This document shows, in pieces, positions 26,096 to 36,125 of a stretch of 49,689 bases of DNA; position 1 is the first letter of the stretch; every line of letters begins with the position of its first letter. Under the pieces are notes generated by a model. That model was not told where the DNA came from, made no database searches, and saw only the letters and a program-made list of their open reading frames with translations. Source of the DNA: Terriglobia bacterium (lineage in GTDB: Bacteria > Acidobacteriota > Terriglobia > Terriglobales > Acidobacteriaceae); NCBI GenBank assembly GCA_020072585.1, contig JAIQGL010000040.1, positions 1 to 49,689 on the forward strand. The letters are read 5' to 3'. The translations under genes were made by a program, and so were the position numbers.

Positions 26096-29000
26096 TCAGG
26101 AGACCAGGGCCGCTGGGCTCGCGCTGGTAGATGAAGATAGCGCCGTCTCTTCACATAAATACTTGACGAGCAGCTCGATAGTTGGACAATTAATGAAGAT
26201 GGTTGAAGGCAAGTTCACGCCGAAGAAGCGATTCAAGGCATTCAGCAGATCGAGCGTAAGCAGCGAATCCACTCCGAGTGTCTCAAAGCGGGCATCGACG
26301 CGTACCGGCTCTGACGCCTCCATGCCCGTAACGCTCCGCACCAGATCTACAACGTGCTCCAGAACCGCAGCCCGGCGCTGATCGTCCGGCAGATCCTGCA
26401 ATTTGCTGGTTCCATTAGCAGCGGCTCTGCTTCTGGATGAAGGGATGTGCCCTTCCTGAGCACCCACCATCTCTGCCACCAAAGCCAGATGGGGAGATTC
26501 AGCCGAGCGCTTCTGCAAGAGATCGATATCCACGGGCGCGGCCCACACCTGTCCGCCACCAATATTCAGGAGCTGACCGAGCATCTCAACACCTTCCGCG
26601 GGATCAATGGCGAGTAGACCCCAGCGGCGGTACAAATCGTCCATGACATGGGCACTCATGCCGTCTCCCTGCCACGGCCCCCAATTGATACTTAGAGCTG
26701 GAGCCCCCCGCATCCGACGATGGTGTGCAAGAGCGTCAGCGTATGCGTTACCGGCAACATAAGCCGCCTGCCCGGGATTTCCGAGCAACGCCGTGACGGA
26801 AGAGAAGATCACCCAGAAATCAAGCGACCGGTCGGCTGTAAGCGTGTGGAGATTCCAGCTGCCTTGTGCCTTCGGCGCCTGCACTCTGGCAAAACTTGGC
26901 CACTCGAGTTTCGAAAAAACACTGTCGTCCAGGATTCCCGCAGCGTGCATCACGCCACGCAGCGGAGGCATAGTGCGGTCAAGCTGGACAAACACTTCAG
27001 CCAACTCCGCCATCACTGAAACGTCGGCCTGCAAAGTAAGGAGCTGAACGCCCTGCTCACTGAGTCCTTGCAGCCAGCAAGAGGCTTTGTCGTCCGGTGG
27101 ACGCCGGCTTACCAATGCGAGGTGGCGGGCGCCAGATGCAACAAGCCATTCGGCCACTTTGCGGCCTAATGCTCCAAATGCTCCGGTAATCAAGTAGCTG
27201 GCGTCACTGCGGGCGCGGAACCTGCTCCGGCTTCTTCCTCTGCCCAGAGGTTTAAGTCTCGGCACCACACGCTTCCCGGACCGATATGCGACTTGTGTGT
27301 CTGAGTCTTGCGCCCATAGCTCTTCCAGCAATTGGGCCGCATCCTCTTCATGGACCGCATGAGGGTCCAAATCAACCAGGCCGCCTAAAAGCGCGGAGTG
27401 CTCGCTGGCAAATACACGCCCCAGCCCCCACAACATTGCCTGGCCGATTGCACCCATCTTGCTCTCTCGCTGTGTGCGTTGCGCCCCGCGCGTAACCACC
27501 CACACAGGCGGGCAAGCAGCAACGTTGATCATCGCCTTTGCCAGGTTCAATAAACCAAGGGAGTCACATGTTTCATCGCCAGGCAGGCATTCTGTTGCCA
27601 GTTCGCCGCTTGCATTGAGGCCCCACAGGTAGACAATGCCTTGCCAGGATGGCCCGTAATCGGCTTGCATCTGAGCAAGTTGCCTGCTGAACTCAGACTG
27701 GTTCGCTGCATTCAGGCGCAAAAAATGGCCGTTCTTTATATGTTCTTGTGCCTTGTATACCATCACCGCATCTTGCCCATGGTCCCGCAGCCGCCCTGCT
27801 AATGCAGCGCCCGTTCCTCCTTCATCGGCGAGAATGAGCCACCGTCCTTGCCCGTTTGAGGATGAGGCAACCAGCTCAGAATCGGACCACACGATCCGGC
27901 GGAACGATTCGTCAAAATTAGCTGGCGTGCCACCCAGAATGTCATGAGAAGAGAGGCGCCGCAAATGCAGCTTAGCGATGGAAAAAACGAGATTGCCGGA
28001 CTGATCAAAGACTGACAACCTCAGGGGCATATCTTGTTCGTTGGGGCCGAGCCTGGAAATTCGGCAATATAAATGTCCTTGCAGCGCCTTCTCCACACGG
28101 TCCCCCAACAACCGGAAACCTGAAACCGCGGCTGGAACCAGAACACCTGCATCCTTCGCCTCTGGCGCAACATTTGCCACCCTGCTCGCCACCTGAATGC
28201 ACGAATCGATGAGGCCGGGATGCAAGCCGTGCCAGGTGCTGTTCGCCAACTCATAAGGCATGCGGAGCGTCGCCAGTACATCATCTTTGCCCAGCCACAC
28301 GCGCTCCAGCCAACGGAACGTGGGCCCCAAGTCATAACCTTTTTTCGCCTGAAGGGCGTAGAAATCTTCACCGGAAAACTGTTCCGCTGAAGGATCAACC
28401 TTGGAAATTTCCTCGGCAACAGTCTGGAAGACCGCGGTCTCCACTCCTTCGTTTTCGTCCTCTAATGCGAGGATGTGTCCTGTCGCATGCACACGCCAGC
28501 CGGAATCGTCTTCGTCCGCATGGGCGACGCTGGAGATCTTGAAGTCGTATCCGTCCTCAGCAGGAGTAAGTACCAACTGGGCAACACGGGCGTCGTCCTG
28601 ATCGCCCAGCATCATCGGCTCTGGAAATAAGGCATCGCGCAACTCCAGGTGACGTCGACCGGTCAGTTGCTCGGCCGCTGCCAGAACGCGCACGATATGT
28701 CCCGCGCCAGGCATGAGCAGCGTACCCAATATGCGATGGTCCTCCAGCATGGGTAAAGATGCCAGGTTCACGCGTGCCTCAAATTGAACCTCTTCTAATG
28801 GTGAGCGAAGCCGTTGCCCGAGGAGTTGAGTGTGACCGTCATTGCTTCCCAGGACTGGCGCAAACTGGGTCATTGTAGAAACTGGCTGCTGCGATTTTTC
28901 CGGCCAGAATGACCGTCCTTCGAAAATAGTGGTAGGAAGCGCAACTTTTCGTCCCGCAAAAGGCCGATGGAACTTCGCCCAGTCAACCTGAACCCCGTGC

Positions 29001-32000
29001 GTATAGAGGCGACCAAGGCTCTCCAGCATCTGTTCCTGGTCGTGCTTCTCCTTGCTCAACGACGCCAGCCAGGTGAGATCCGGAAACGGCAGGCACATCT
29101 CTCCCAAACGAATCAAGGTGTGCCTTGGTCCAATCTCCAGGAATATCCGGCATCCAGCGTCGTGCAGGACCTGCATCCCTTCGCGGAAGCGGACTTTGTT
29201 GCGAATCAGATCGCGCCAGTGTCGCGGATTACTTACGTCAGCGGGCGTCATCACTTGAGCGGTGCCCGTAGAAACCATTGGAATTGCCGGCGGGTTATAC
29301 GTCGCCATGGCAGCGATAGTTTCAAAGGTATCCAAGATGGGATCCATCAGTGGACAGTGTGGCCCGATCAAACCGATCATGGACCGCACTTCGATTCCCT
29401 TTGCCTTCAGCGCATCGCAGATCATCTGCAGATGCTTCTGCTCTCCCGCGATCAGAACGCGCTCGGGAGCATTATCGGCCGCGATCGCGACTGAGTCGCG
29501 ATAGGGTTCCACAAAGGGCCGCACAAAATCTTCGCTGGCAAAGACCGCTGCCGATCCCCCTGGTGTCTGGATTGACTGCATCAGACGGCCTCGGGTCACA
29601 ACCAGCTTTGCCGCCTGTTCCAGGGTCAAGACCTGAGCAGCCACCGCCGCAGTGTACTCACCCAGGCTGTGGCCCATCACCATTGCGGGTTCAACGCCCC
29701 AGGCACGCCATTGTTCAAACACCGCGTATTCCAGAGCGAAGAGTGCAGGCTGCGCAAACTGGGTCTGTTGTAGGATCTCCGGATTTTCATCATTAATAAC
29801 CGAGATAAGAGATCTTTGAAGCAGCGGATCAATGATCTGGGCACAGCGCTCAAGAGCAGCCCGGAAAACCGGTTCAGCCGCGAAGAGTTTGTGGCCCATG
29901 AATTGGTACTGCGCTCCCTGTCCGGTAAAGAGGAAGGCGATCTTCCCTGGCGATGACCCGGATGTGGCCGGCCGCACTACTTCCTCACCCGACAATTCCC
30001 CGAGTTTTGCCCGCAGGGCGTCCGCGCTCGCAGCAGTGATTGCGGCCCGAACTTCATGGTGAACGCGACCCGTATTGGCCGTGTAGCACAAATCGTCAAT
30101 ATCAACTGAGCGCCGCGACAGCATCCGGTTATATCGCCCCGCTAGCTCCTTTAAACCCTCTGGGCTCCGCGCTGAAAGCGCCAGCAACCGATGGACCGGC
30201 CGCAAGCCCGCTTGTTTTCCGGCAACTGCCTCTGGAGCCTCTTCGACAACTACATGAGCGTTCGTACCTACGAACCCAAAGGAACTGACGCCAGCTACGC
30301 GAGGCTTGCCGTTGCGCGCCCACGGAGTCAGCCGGGTCGGAATGGAAGCATTACTAGCACTGAGCGAGATATGCGGATTGACTTCCTGTAGATGCAGGTG
30401 CGGCGGAATCTCCTGGTTTTGAAGAGAGAGGATCACCTTGATCAGTCCGGCCACGCCCGCTGCTGATTCGAGATGGCCGATATTCGTCTTCACCGAACCC
30501 ACCAGGAATGGATGACGCGCATCTCGTCCCTCTCCGAGGACCTTACCCAGCGCCTCAAGCTCAATTGGGTCACCCAAAGCTGTACCGGTTCCATGAGCTT
30601 CAATGTAGTCGACTTCTGACGGGCGTATTCCCGCCACGTTCAAGGCCTGACGCACCAGCGCCTGCTGTGCGAGTCCGTTAGGCGCTGTCAGGCTGCTGCT
30701 GCGGCCATCCTGGTTCACAGCGCTTCCGCGAATGAGCGCCAGGATGTTGTCTTTATCCCGAACGGCGTCAGAGAGCCGCTTCAGAACGATCATTCCGCAA
30801 CCTTCGCCTCGCACATAGCCATCAGCCCGTGAATCGAAAGTCTTGCACCTGCCTGTCGGTGACAACATACGTGTCTTGCAGAAGGAGATGGTGATCTCAG
30901 GAGCAATAATGACGTTGACGCCTCCGGCCACCGCCATCCGGCATTCTTTTGAGCGCAAAGACTGGCAGGCCAGGTGAATGGCAACTAACGAAGAAGAGCA
31001 GGCCGTATCGATGGCCATGCTGGGCCCCTGGAACCCAAGAGCATAAGAGAGACGACCGGCGGCAGCCGAGGTTGCCTGCCCCGTACTGTCGTGGGCATTC
31101 ACCCGGGAGAGATCAGAGGAAGTCCTTTTGACGCTGACGAAATCATTATTGTTCATGATGCCCACGAACACGCCGCTATCGGACGTGTTTTGCGGGTCAG
31201 GAGCTTGACCAGCGTTCTCCAGAGCTTCGACGGTCACTTCAAGCAACAATCGTTGTTGCGGATCCAGGGCCGCCGCCTCACGCGGAGAGATTCCAAAGTA
31301 GGCGGCGTCGAAAAGATCGATCGAATCCAGGAAGCCGCCCCAGCGTGAATACATCTTCCCGGGAGCTTCGGGATTTGCATCGTAGAAATCATTGATGTTC
31401 CAGCGATCGGAAGGAACCTCGGTTATTACGTCAACACCGCCGCGAAGAATGCGCCAATAGTCCTCAGGATTTACAGCGCCACCAGGAAAACGACAAGCAA
31501 GACCGATGATGGCAATCGGCTCCACCAGTTCTGCACTATTGTCTTGACCGCCAGGCGCGCTCTCAGTGATGTGCATAGCGGGAAGCATTTCGGCAACGGC
31601 GGAATCAGGCGCAACCTCCCCACCAGATACCGCTTCCGGAGTTGAGAGAGAATTTGCGACACCTTCGGATAAGAGATGATCGGCTAACTTTTCTATGGTG
31701 GGATAGTTGAACACAAGCATGGCGGAGCAGGGACACTGCAAGGTGAGCTCGAGCTCCAATGCAAGCTCCGTCGCCATGAGCGACGTCAATCCCAACTCTC
31801 GTAGCGGCGCGCTGTAGCCCGCGGCAGCAGAATCTGGAAGCTTTAGAATCTGGCCTACCATTCCCTGGAGGTGATCCAGCAACAATTTTCGCCGTTGCCC
31901 TGAAGGCTGGCTTTTCAACTGGTCAAGGAAGCGGGTACGAGCGCCGGCTCTCGCCGTAGCTGGAGCAGGCGAATCCGATGTTACGGCCGTCATGGGGCGC

Positions 32001-34681
32001 TCACCTTGCGTCGCTTTGAACCAGCAGGGTTTGTCCTCCCAGCGATACGTCGGCAATGGCATAAACCGCCGGTCTTCCGCTCCGAACAGCGCTGCCCAAT
32101 TTGGGGAGATGCCCTGGACATACAGCGCACCGGCAGCTTTGAGCAATGCCTCGCGCTCTCCCTCTTCATGACGCAGGGAAGCAATGGCTTTAGCGCCGGC
32201 GCCGAAATGACGAATCGTTTCCCAAAGCGGGGTCCACGCTACCGGATGGGGGCTCACCTCAAGGAATGAGGTGTAACCATCTTGCAGGAGCCTTCCAATG
32301 CCGTTCATCTGGAGCACGGTTTGACGCAGATTGCGTGCCCAATAATCTGCGCCCAGTTCAGGCCCCGCGAGGTATGTGTCATCCACCGTGGATGCCAGCG
32401 GGATAGAACCCTTCCGCGGCTTCAGGCCAGCAAGCTCCGCCCGCAATTCATCCAGCAGCGGATCCATCTGGGCGCTGTGGCCCGCCACATCCGATTTTAC
32501 GAATCGGCAAGGAAGCCCGCGTGATTCAAGTTCGTCCGCCAACGCTTTCATGGCCGAAGGATCGCCGGAAAGAACGGTGGTCGTTGGACCGGCCACCACT
32601 GCTATCGACAATTGAGGACGGTGCGGAATGAGCACCTTCTCGGCCTCGGCAAATGACAAGGGAGTTGAGAGGATTGCGCCCTTTCCCCGCAAGCGTTTCA
32701 GAAGGCGTGCACGGCGGCACACCACGGCCATCGTGTCTTGTATGTCGAGCATGCCTGCCACATGTGCAGCGGCCGCTTCGCCCATGCTGAACCCGAGCAC
32801 TGCATTCGGCTCTATACCCCACGATTGCCATAGCTCTGCCAGGGCCACCATGACCGTGGTCAGTGTGGGTTGCAGGTAATCAATTTCATCCAAGAGAGCA
32901 TCCGGCGCCTCTCCTTGCAATAGTTCAAGGACAGACCAGCCGGCCTCTGCCCGGACGGCTTCATCGCAGAGCTCGACTGTGTAACGAAAAACTGGTTCCC
33001 GCACCAGCAGTTCCCGCCCCATTCCTACCGCTTGCCCGCCTTGACCGGGAAAAATGAACGCCAGCTTTGCGGTTTTACCTGGAACCAGGCATCCCTGGGC
33101 GCCAGGAGAAAGCTCACTGCCCTTGAGGTAAGCGCTTAACTGTTCACTCAGCTGCCGCGGGGATGAAGCAACGAAGCCAAGCCGGTGCGGATGGTGCTGA
33201 CGATGAACGCTCGCTGAGTAGCAAGCCCGTGCGAATAACTCCGGAGCCAATGGTCCTTCCAGCCAATCACGATAGGCCGATACCAGGGAATCCAGAGACT
33301 CAGGCGACCGGGCTGAGATAGGCAACAAATAGGCGGTTGGCTCCTCTGAAGATGCCGCGCCTTCAGGCTCACTGGGTGCAGCCTGTAGCACGACGTGCGC
33401 AATCGTGCCAGTAAGTCCGAAAGCACTTACACCCGCCAGAGCAGGTTTGCCATCGTTCACCGGCCAAGGCCCTGTCTCCGTCTGAACGCGAAGCCGGCGC
33501 TCCTCAAGAGTGAGTTCCGGGTTCTCATGTTCAAAGTGGAGACTCTTCGGGATCAGCCCGTGTCGAAGCGCAAGCGCAACTTTGATGACTCCCGCCATAC
33601 CACCGGCAGCTTCAGCGTGGCCAATGTTGGTTTTCACAGAACCGATCAGGCAGGGCCGGGCCATTGGACGATCTCCTCCGAGCACTGCTCCCAATGCCTC
33701 GGCCTCAACCTTGTCACCGACACGAGTTCCGGTTCCGTGGGCTTCCACGTAAAGCAGGTCACTTGCACTGACGCCTGCATCCCTGAGCGCCGCTCGCAGC
33801 AGAATCTCTTGTGCCTGCACTGAGGGACGCATCAATTCCATACTCGAACTGCCATTGTTGATAACGGCGCTTCCCCGGATGATGGCGTACACGCGGTCAT
33901 TTTCCTGGAGCGCGAGCGACAGGCGCTTCAACACCAGAACTCCACAACCTTCGCTTCGGGCAATGCCATCGGCGCGAGCGTCGCCAAATTTGCAGCGACC
34001 GTCAGAGGAGAGAATGCCGGAGCGGGAACAGGCGATCGAGAGTTCGGGACTAAGAATAAGATTGCACGCTCCCACCAACGCTACCGAGCACTCCCCAGAA
34101 CGCAGGCTCTGACACGCCAGGTGCAGCGCCGTCAGGGAAGAAGCTCTGTCAGAATCCACTACCAGGCTGGGTCCCTGGAAACCAAGCGCGTATGAAATAC
34201 GCGCCGCCGCCGCCCCGCGCGAGCCACCGGTGGCTATAGTGAGATCGAGATCGGAGCTGCGATAGGTATGGCGGAGATAATCATCGGACATCATGCCCAG
34301 GAACACGCCGGTCCCTGACATTCCCTCTTGGTCCGAAGGAAGTCCGGCATCCTCCAGCGCCTCATAAGCGACCTGGATCAGAATGCGCTGTTGCGGGTCC
34401 ATCGCCTCCGCCTCCCGCGGAGAGATGCCGAAAAACGCCGCATCGAAATTCTCTACATCAGCGATGAATCCGCCGAAACGGCTGGAAATCTTTCCCGCGG
34501 CGCCGGGAGTCGGGTCATAAAACGCATTGATGTCAAAGCGGTTGGCTGGGACTTCAGTAATTGCATCTACCCCGTCAGCGAGCAGCCGCCAGAACTCCTG
34601 CGGACTCTTCGCCCCGGGAAAGCGACAACCAATGCCAACAATAGCCATCGGTTCAGTATGTGGAATGTTCTTGTGGATCAC
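26096..34681 (-). CDS. Bimodular cis-AT polyketide synthase, KS(Cys to Arg)-AT-ACP-KS-AT-DH-KR-ACP
   Basis: A 2861-residue protein starting at GTG 34681, sharing GTGA with the stop of the upstream reductase. Module A: KS about 12-435 with Arg179 in place of the catalytic Cys (DSDRASS, not DTACSSS) but both His motifs kept; AT about 542-850 (GFSMGE, VAGHS); ACP with Ser near 965 (LGLTS). Module B: KS about 1050-1475 (C1228, HGTGT); AT about 1576-1870 (GHSLGE, and IGPH at the specificity position instead of HAFH); DH about 1941-2200 (HRILGTLLMP, LIDS); KR about 2300-2700 (TGAFGALG, YVAGN, LDD suggesting B-type); ACP near 2802 (LGVDS). No thioesterase. Module A looks like a loading module in which the KS cannot condense, comparable to KSQ. 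Chain transfer to another protein is implied. Confidence 0.96.
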   Translation of the reverse strand: MIHKNIPHTEPMAIVGIGCRFPGAKSPQEFWRLLADGVDAITEVPANRFDINAFYDPTPGAAGKISSRFGGFIADVENFDAAFFGISPREAEAMDPQQRILIQVAYEALEDAGLPSDQEGMSGTGVFLGMMSDDYLRHTYRSSDLDLTIATGGSRGAAAARISYALGFQGPSLVVDSDRASSLTALHLACQSLRSGECSVALVGACNLILSPELSIACSRSGILSSDGRCKFGDARADGIARSEGCGVLVLKRLSLALQENDRVYAIIRGSAVINNGSSSMELMRPSVQAQEILLRAALRDAGVSASDLLYVEAHGTGTRVGDKVEAEALGAVLGGDRPMARPCLIGSVKTNIGHAEAAGGMAGVIKVALALRHGLIPKSLHFEHENPELTLEERRLRVQTETGPWPVNDGKPALAGVSAFGLTGTIAHVVLQAAPSEPEGAASSEEPTAYLLPISARSPESLDSLVSAYRDWLEGPLAPELFARACYSASVHRQHHPHRLGFVASSPRQLSEQLSAYLKGSELSPGAQGCLVPGKTAKLAFIFPGQGGQAVGMGRELLVREPVFRYTVELCDEAVRAEAGWSVLELLQGEAPDALLDEIDYLQPTLTTVMVALAELWQSWGIEPNAVLGFSMGEAAAAHVAGMLDIQDTMAVVCRRARLLKRLRGKGAILSTPLSFAEAEKVLIPHRPQLSIAVVAGPTTTVLSGDPSAMKALADELESRGLPCRFVKSDVAGHSAQMDPLLDELRAELAGLKPRKGSIPLASTVDDTYLAGPELGADYWARNLRQTVLQMNGIGRLLQDGYTSFLEVSPHPVAWTPLWETIRHFGAGAKAIASLRHEEGEREALLKAAGALYVQGISPNWAALFGAEDRRFMPLPTYRWEDKPCWFKATQGERPMTAVTSDSPAPATARAGARTRFLDQLKSQPSGQRRKLLLDHLQGMVGQILKLPDSAAAGYSAPLRELGLTSLMATELALELELTLQCPCSAMLVFNYPTIEKLADHLLSEGVANSLSTPEAVSGGEVAPDSAVAEMLPAMHITESAPGGQDNSAELVEPIAIIGLACRFPGGAVNPEDYWRILRGGVDVITEVPSDRWNINDFYDANPEAPGKMYSRWGGFLDSIDLFDAAYFGISPREAAALDPQQRLLLEVTVEALENAGQAPDPQNTSDSGVFVGIMNNNDFVSVKRTSSDLSRVNAHDSTGQATSAAAGRLSYALGFQGPSMAIDTACSSSLVAIHLACQSLRSKECRMAVAGGVNVIIAPEITISFCKTRMLSPTGRCKTFDSRADGYVRGEGCGMIVLKRLSDAVRDKDNILALIRGSAVNQDGRSSSLTAPNGLAQQALVRQALNVAGIRPSEVDYIEAHGTGTALGDPIELEALGKVLGEGRDARHPFLVGSVKTNIGHLESAAGVAGLIKVILSLQNQEIPPHLHLQEVNPHISLSASNASIPTRLTPWARNGKPRVAGVSSFGFVGTNAHVVVEEAPEAVAGKQAGLRPVHRLLALSARSPEGLKELAGRYNRMLSRRSVDIDDLCYTANTGRVHHEVRAAITAASADALRAKLGELSGEEVVRPATSGSSPGKIAFLFTGQGAQYQFMGHKLFAAEPVFRAALERCAQIIDPLLQRSLISVINDENPEILQQTQFAQPALFALEYAVFEQWRAWGVEPAMVMGHSLGEYTAAVAAQVLTLEQAAKLVVTRGRLMQSIQTPGGSAAVFASEDFVRPFVEPYRDSVAIAADNAPERVLIAGEQKHLQMICDALKAKGIEVRSMIGLIGPHCPLMDPILDTFETIAAMATYNPPAIPMVSTGTAQVMTPADVSNPRHWRDLIRNKVRFREGMQVLHDAGCRIFLEIGPRHTLIRLGEMCLPFPDLTWLASLSKEKHDQEQMLESLGRLYTHGVQVDWAKFHRPFAGRKVALPTTIFEGRSFWPEKSQQPVSTMTQFAPVLGSNDGHTQLLGQRLRSPLEEVQFEARVNLASLPMLEDHRILGTLLMPGAGHIVRVLAAAEQLTGRRHLELRDALFPEPMMLGDQDDARVAQLVLTPAEDGYDFKISSVAHADEDDSGWRVHATGHILALEDENEGVETAVFQTVAEEISKVDPSAEQFSGEDFYALQAKKGYDLGPTFRWLERVWLGKDDVLATLRMPYELANSTWHGLHPGLIDSCIQVASRVANVAPEAKDAGVLVPAAVSGFRLLGDRVEKALQGHLYCRISRLGPNEQDMPLRLSVFDQSGNLVFSIAKLHLRRLSSHDILGGTPANFDESFRRIVWSDSELVASSSNGQGRWLILADEGGTGAALAGRLRDHGQDAVMVYKAQEHIKNGHFLRLNAANQSEFSRQLAQMQADYGPSWQGIVYLWGLNASGELATECLPGDETCDSLGLLNLAKAMINVAACPPVWVVTRGAQRTQRESKMGAIGQAMLWGLGRVFASEHSALLGGLVDLDPHAVHEEDAAQLLEELWAQDSDTQVAYRSGKRVVPRLKPLGRGRSRSRFRARSDASYLITGAFGALGRKVAEWLVASGARHLALVSRRPPDDKASCWLQGLSEQGVQLLTLQADVSVMAELAEVFVQLDRTMPPLRGVMHAAGILDDSVFSKLEWPSFARVQAPKAQGSWNLHTLTADRSLDFWVIFSSVTALLGNPGQAAYVAGNAYADALAHHRRMRGAPALSINWGPWQGDGMSAHVMDDLYRRWGLLAIDPAEGVEMLGQLLNIGGGQVWAAPVDIDLLQKRSAESPHLALVAEMVGAQEGHIPSSRSRAAANGTSKLQDLPDDQRRAAVLEHVVDLVRSVTGMEASEPVRVDARFETLGVDSLLTLDLLNALNRFFGVNLPSTIFINCPTIELLVKYLCEETALSSSTSASPAALVS

Positions 34682-35835
34682 AGGGCATTCACCGAATAGA
34701 CTGGAAAGTAGCCGCCCTCGCCGCGCCGGAAACTGTCAGCAAGTTGCGGGATCTCATCGAAGCCGTGGATGCGCTCGTCAACCTCGGGCATCCACCCATG
34801 TTCCTCGCCGTAGGCCACTGCTGCCAGCGCTTGCGAATAGCGCGCGTAGTGCGTATGAATCAACTGATGCCGTTCGATGCATTCGACGGCCCTGAGGTAA
34901 GTGATATTCATCCCTTCCTTCCAGCCGGCCGTAGTAATGATTCCCTGGCGGCTCAGCGCTTTGGACGTTGCACGGAAAACAGGGGAACCAATGTAGTCCG
35001 CAAAAATCTGCACGCGCTCACCACCCGTTCGCTCGTCGACTTCACGGAGAAATAACCGTTCAGCCTGAGCATAGGCCCGCCGGAACGAGCTATCTTCCGC
35101 GTAGAGTTTTTCGTCGAAGAAGAGCTGACCAAATGGCCGTCTGTCTAATGCCGTGATTCCAGCTCTCCTGATCTGCTCCAGGTGCGGAGAGTGGCCGGAG
35201 AGCATAACAGCGCGACAGCCCTGGCGTTGTGCGAGTTGCAGTTGAGCCAGAGTGGTTCCTCCGCCCCAGCCCCAAACGTGCGGATTTGGGAACTCGTCAA
35301 CTCCCACCAGGAGACGGAAGGTTCCAAGGGCGAGCTCCATGTTGGACCAGGCGGTAATATAGCGCACTGAAAATGCCGCCCATTGGGCCAGCGAATACCG
35401 CGTTCCCGCGGGAACGGGAACCAGTTCGCGCTCTTTTATCTTGATGCGGGTCGCCATGCATCCCATCGTTCCAGGCGCATCGTAGGCCAACATGCGCTCT
35501 GGATAACCAAAACGGTCGACAACAGACGATGCGAAAATAATTGCGTTCTGGCCAGGCTTCAGGCTGCGCACTTCTGCGCCGACCGCCGCGACCCGAACCA
35601 CCCCGGCATTTCCCAGAATGACCCGCTGCTCACCTCGCGCCCGGCAGATATCAATGGGACGGCGGGAAAGGCTGTGCTCCATGTTCCCTTCCCAACACCC
35701 GAACAGGGGCTCAGCTAACACTTCGTCCGTAGCCAGATCGGAGACTTCGAAATCTTCTTGCACCAAGTGCCCGCGCTGTCCGTTCTGGTCAGGCGCGGAA
35801 ACGTGCAGAAACCACCCTTTTGAGGAGTGCGGCAT
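34678..35835 (-). CDS. Medium-chain (zinc-free) dehydrogenase/reductase, possible trans-enoylreductase
   Basis: A 385-residue MDR-superfamily protein: an N-terminal GroES-like region (about 85-160, GNAGVVRVAAVGAEV then LVPVPAG), a linker resembling crotonyl-CoA reductase (YITAWSNMELALG), and a Rossmann segment (WGWGGGTTLAQLQLAQRQG). No structural or catalytic zinc cysteines are seen. The family reduces C=C or C=O bonds with NAD(P)H. The 4-base GTGA overlap with the large PKS gene points to tightly coupled expression, so it may act in trans as an enoylreductase, since the DH-KR module has no ER. The substrate is inferred. Confidence 0.8.
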   Translation of the reverse strand: MPHSSKGWFLHVSAPDQNGQRGHLVQEDFEVSDLATDEVLAEPLFGCWEGNMEHSLSRRPIDICRARGEQRVILGNAGVVRVAAVGAEVRSLKPGQNAIIFASSVVDRFGYPERMLAYDAPGTMGCMATRIKIKERELVPVPAGTRYSLAQWAAFSVRYITAWSNMELALGTFRLLVGVDEFPNPHVWGWGGGTTLAQLQLAQRQGCRAVMLSGHSPHLEQIRRAGITALDRRPFGQLFFDEKLYAEDSSFRRAYAQAERLFLREVDERTGGERVQIFADYIGSPVFRATSKALSRQGIITTAGWKEGMNITYLRAVECIERHQLIHTHYARYSQALAAVAYGEEHGWMPEVDERIHGFDEIPQLADSFRRGEGGYFPVYSVNAL

Positions 35836-36125
35836 GCCTTGACTTAACCTCGAGTTGCTTGGATAGATGAGACTTTCATCGGCTCGGCGATCTGCGCGCC
35901 TAAAACCGGAGAATGAACCGCGACCGGATGACCCATGGATTGACGGTTCACCCGCAGAAGCACCGTGAGAAGTTCGATTACAAAAGAAATAACGTTATGC
36001 GGTCAAAGACCCTAGTCTTGAGGGACCCGTCTGACGGCATTGAAATATACGTATCTAGAAAACGGTGAGGCCGTTCAATGCGCAAGGTTTGAAAGGAGGG
36101 CTATCCCAGCTGCGTGCCAGGGTAG

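Noticed and set aside
25443-26381. A 312-residue plus-strand ORF
   Set aside because: It runs antisense across the DUF2306 gene and the end of the cis-AT PKS, both of which have strong family matches; its composition is not protein-like.
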